The position numbers and the translations under genes were made by a program. A DNA stretch of 64,000 bases from Alphaproteobacteria bacterium (GTDB lineage: Bacteria > Pseudomonadota > Alphaproteobacteria > Rhizobiales > Aestuariivirgaceae): assembly GCA_028868695.1 (NCBI GenBank), contig JAGWTZ010000004.1, forward strand, positions 37,186-101,185. The letters run 5' to 3'. The notes beneath the pieces are model-generated. The model was given only the letters and a program-made list of their open reading frames with translations. It was not told the origin of the DNA and made no database searches. Below, in pieces: positions 62,504 to 64,000 of this stretch. Every line of letters starts with the position of its first letter. The first letter of the stretch is position 1.

Positions 62504-63400
62504 ATGAAATCGCAATCAACCCTGCGCGGCATGGGCCTCGCCCTGTGCGCCACGCTGTTTTACGGCCAGGTGCCGGTTCTCGCCCGCCTTGCCTTTCTGC
62601 ATGGCGTGGATGGCATTGCCGTCGTGCTGGCCCGCACCGCCTTCATTGCTTGCGTGCTGGCGCCCATGGCCTTCGCCGCGCGTGGGGATCTTGCGGTGCT
62701 GCGTGCAAGGCCAGGCGCCCTGGCGCTGCAGGGCCTCGCCACGCTGGCGGTTTCCACAGGCATCATCCTTTCCGTGCAGTTCATCCCGGCCAGCCTGGCG
62801 GTGATGATCTTTTTCTCCGCGCCCTTGATTGTGTTGCTCGCCGCCCCCGTGGTCGAAGGCACGCGGCTGACACCCGCCCGCCTGGCCATCGGCGCACTGG
62901 GCTTTTCGGGCCTTGCCATTGCACTGGGCCCTTCTTTCCAAAGCCTCGATCCGCGCGGCCTCGGCCTCGCCGCCATGGCCGCCTGTGGCTATGCCCTGCA
63001 GTTTTTCTCCGGCCGCAAGCTGGCCGAAGGCCTGCGCCCGCTGCCGCTGGCCTGGGCCGTGCATGCGGTGATCCTGCCGCCGGTGCTGCTGTTCTATGGC
63101 CTCATGGGCAAGGCCGCGCAAACCCCGCTGGATGCCACGGGCCTTGCGGGCCTCTTCGCCGTCTGCGCCGTCTATGTGCTGGGCTACAGCCTGCACATGG
63201 CCAGCCTGCGCCAGGCCGATGCCTCAAAGGTGGTGATGTTCTTCAACTTTGAACCCGTGGTCACCATGGCCACGGCCACGCTGCTGCTGGGCGAACAGCT
63301 CACCGCCGCGCAAGTCACAGGCTTCGCCATCGTGCTTTCGGCCCTGCTGCTCAGCGGCTGGGCCGCCGGCAAACACCCCGCCCTGCAACCCACCGCCTGA
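62504..63400 (+). CDS. EamA-family (DMT) transporter, second copy
   Basis: The 298-residue protein has ten hydrophobic segments in two EamA repeats (GLALCATLFYGQVPVLARLA opens it; a conserved late segment is SLRQADASKVVMFFNFEPVV). It likely exports a small molecule. ATG 62504 follows GGAAGGGG. It is not close in sequence to the transporter at 15940. Substrate unknown. Confidence 0.85.
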   Translation: MKSQSTLRGMGLALCATLFYGQVPVLARLAFLHGVDGIAVVLARTAFIACVLAPMAFAARGDLAVLRARPGALALQGLATLAVSTGIILSVQFIPASLAVMIFFSAPLIVLLAAPVVEGTRLTPARLAIGALGFSGLAIALGPSFQSLDPRGLGLAAMAACGYALQFFSGRKLAEGLRPLPLAWAVHAVILPPVLLFYGLMGKAAQTPLDATGLAGLFAVCAVYVLGYSLHMASLRQADASKVVMFFNFEPVVTMATATLLLGEQLTAAQVTGFAIVLSALLLSGWAAGKHPALQPTA

Positions 63401-63412
63401 GGCACGGGTAAA

Positions 63413-63730
63413 TCACCTCCGCTGCGCCGCGGAGGGTGGGCTGCCACGTAAGAACTATACCCCCTTCTGCTCCCCGGAGGGGGAGCTGTCGGCCCGCAGG
63501 GACGACTGAGGGGCGATGGGTTAAGTGCCTCAACTGCAAGCCCCATCTCCCCTCCGTCGCGCACCGCGCCACCTTCCCAATTTCACTCCCGTCATTCCGT
63601 GCAAGCGCCGGGCGAAGCCCGCCCGTCATGGCGAAGCCATGATGGGTCTGCGCGCGACACGGAATCCCGCTTGGCCACAGGCTCCGCACCCGGCCCAAGC
63701 TGGGCCCCTGCTTTCGCAGGGGTGACGGAG
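63413..63730. repeat. Mosaic of palindromic intergenic repeats
   Basis: The stretch has CCTCCG/CGGAGG (63416-63435), GCTCCCC/GGGGAGC (63470-63487), then a block with CGTCATTCCG and CCCCTGCTTTCGCAGGGG ending GTGACGGAG. The latter has the look of a common alphaproteobacterial dispersed repeat. Translated frames here are not protein-like. Confidence 0.6.
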
Positions 63731-63789
63731 TGTGTGGGAGGGACAGAGATTTAGCTTGCTTTTATTCCTAATATGTGCTAGCTGCCTTC

Positions 63790-64000
63790 CGCTCCCTTGC
63801 ACTGGGGTCCGGTTCATGACGGTGAACCCGGATGCAAGGGGGCGGCAGGCCTGCTGGCAGCGCAAACGTAGCGCACCGCCACCGGGAGCCAGGTTGAACT
63901 TCCTCGGGCACTAAGACCCGGGCTGCTATGGCAAGGCCTCTGGTGTCCCCCATCAGGCTTCCCCCAAGCGGGAAGTGAGATGGATCACCTCGGGTGGCAA
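63790..64000 (+). ncRNA. Candidate structured RNA at the window end (unidentified)
   Basis: No convincing gene is present. The sequence folds well: CCTTGCA (63795-63801) pairs with TGCAAGG (63833-63839), enclosing TCCGGTTCA/TGAACC-CGGA. A second structure is CTTCCC/GGGAAG near 63958-63975 within CCATC/GATGG. A weak promoter-like TTGCTT at 63756 and TAGCTG at 63779 are 17 bp apart. It did not match 6S, SRP, RNase P, tmRNA, cobalamin or TPP motifs I know. It may run past the edge. Confidence 0.35.

Noticed and set aside
63790..63950. 6S RNA, RNase P, SRP, tmRNA, cobalamin or TPP element
   Set aside because: The conserved cores of those RNAs that I can recall are not present. Left as an unidentified structured region.

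Overview
The window reads as a chromosomal segment of a GC-rich alphaproteobacterium, most likely of the order Hyphomicrobiales (Rhizobiales). The support is the gene order glgP-glgB-glgC-glgA-pgm-glgX, the cvpA-purF and rpsF-rpsR-rplI blocks, a single-chain methylmalonyl-CoA mutase beside propionyl-CoA carboxylase, an Omp25-like beta-barrel, and a RIME-like intergenic repeat. I saw no tRNA, rRNA, intact insertion sequence, CRISPR array or prophage. Identification is by motif and protein reading only; no database search was possible.

Layout. 1-6.5 kb: a catabolic locus that fits oxidative D-apiose/D-apionate breakdown: lactonase (cut by the window edge), oxidoisomerase, sugar dehydrogenase, a GntR regulator, a RuBisCO-like protein, a DUF1537 kinase, and a triose-phosphate-isomerase-like gene that stops after 71 codons beside a decayed remnant. 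6.5-18.2 kb: a GGDEF-EAL c-di-GMP protein, two paralogous TadG-like envelope proteins, and between them the propionyl-CoA carboxylase/methylmalonyl-CoA mutase operon and a DMT exporter. 18.2-31.1 kb: dxs, then a six-gene glycogen operon. 31.1-41.7 kb: two tandem ParA-like ATPases, NnrU, panB, a TPR protein-lipoprotein-der cluster, an SDR, purF, cvpA and radA. 41.7-49.9 kb: an ohrR-ohr peroxide cassette with a near-perfect operator, four small His-rich secreted proteins, a YqeY protein, carA, an aldo/keto reductase and epimerase, an ArsR-SRPBCC-SRPBCC cassette with an operator over the start codon, and a secreted protein ending in an S74-like module. 49.9-64 kb: RraA-like protein, aminotransferase, acyltransferase, DsbA-like protein, msrA, DUF2934, Omp25-like protein, ribosomal genes, LysR with twin aldo/keto reductases, an ene-reductase with divergent HxlR, a cold-shock gene, a second DMT exporter, then repeats and a strongly structured gene-free end.

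Themes. Sugar-derived carbon enters through the apiose locus and can be stored or mobilised by the glycogen operon. Odd-chain/propionyl carbon enters through PccAB-McmA. Redox and electrophile defence is dense (Ohr, MsrA, ene-reductase, several aldo/keto reductases). Many local regulators sit beside a clear inverted repeat that can be read as their operator. The least explained items are the truncated isomerase, the TadG-like pair, the tandem ParA-like pair, the His-rich quartet, the S74-like secreted protein, the low-complexity lipoprotein before der, and the structured 3' end.
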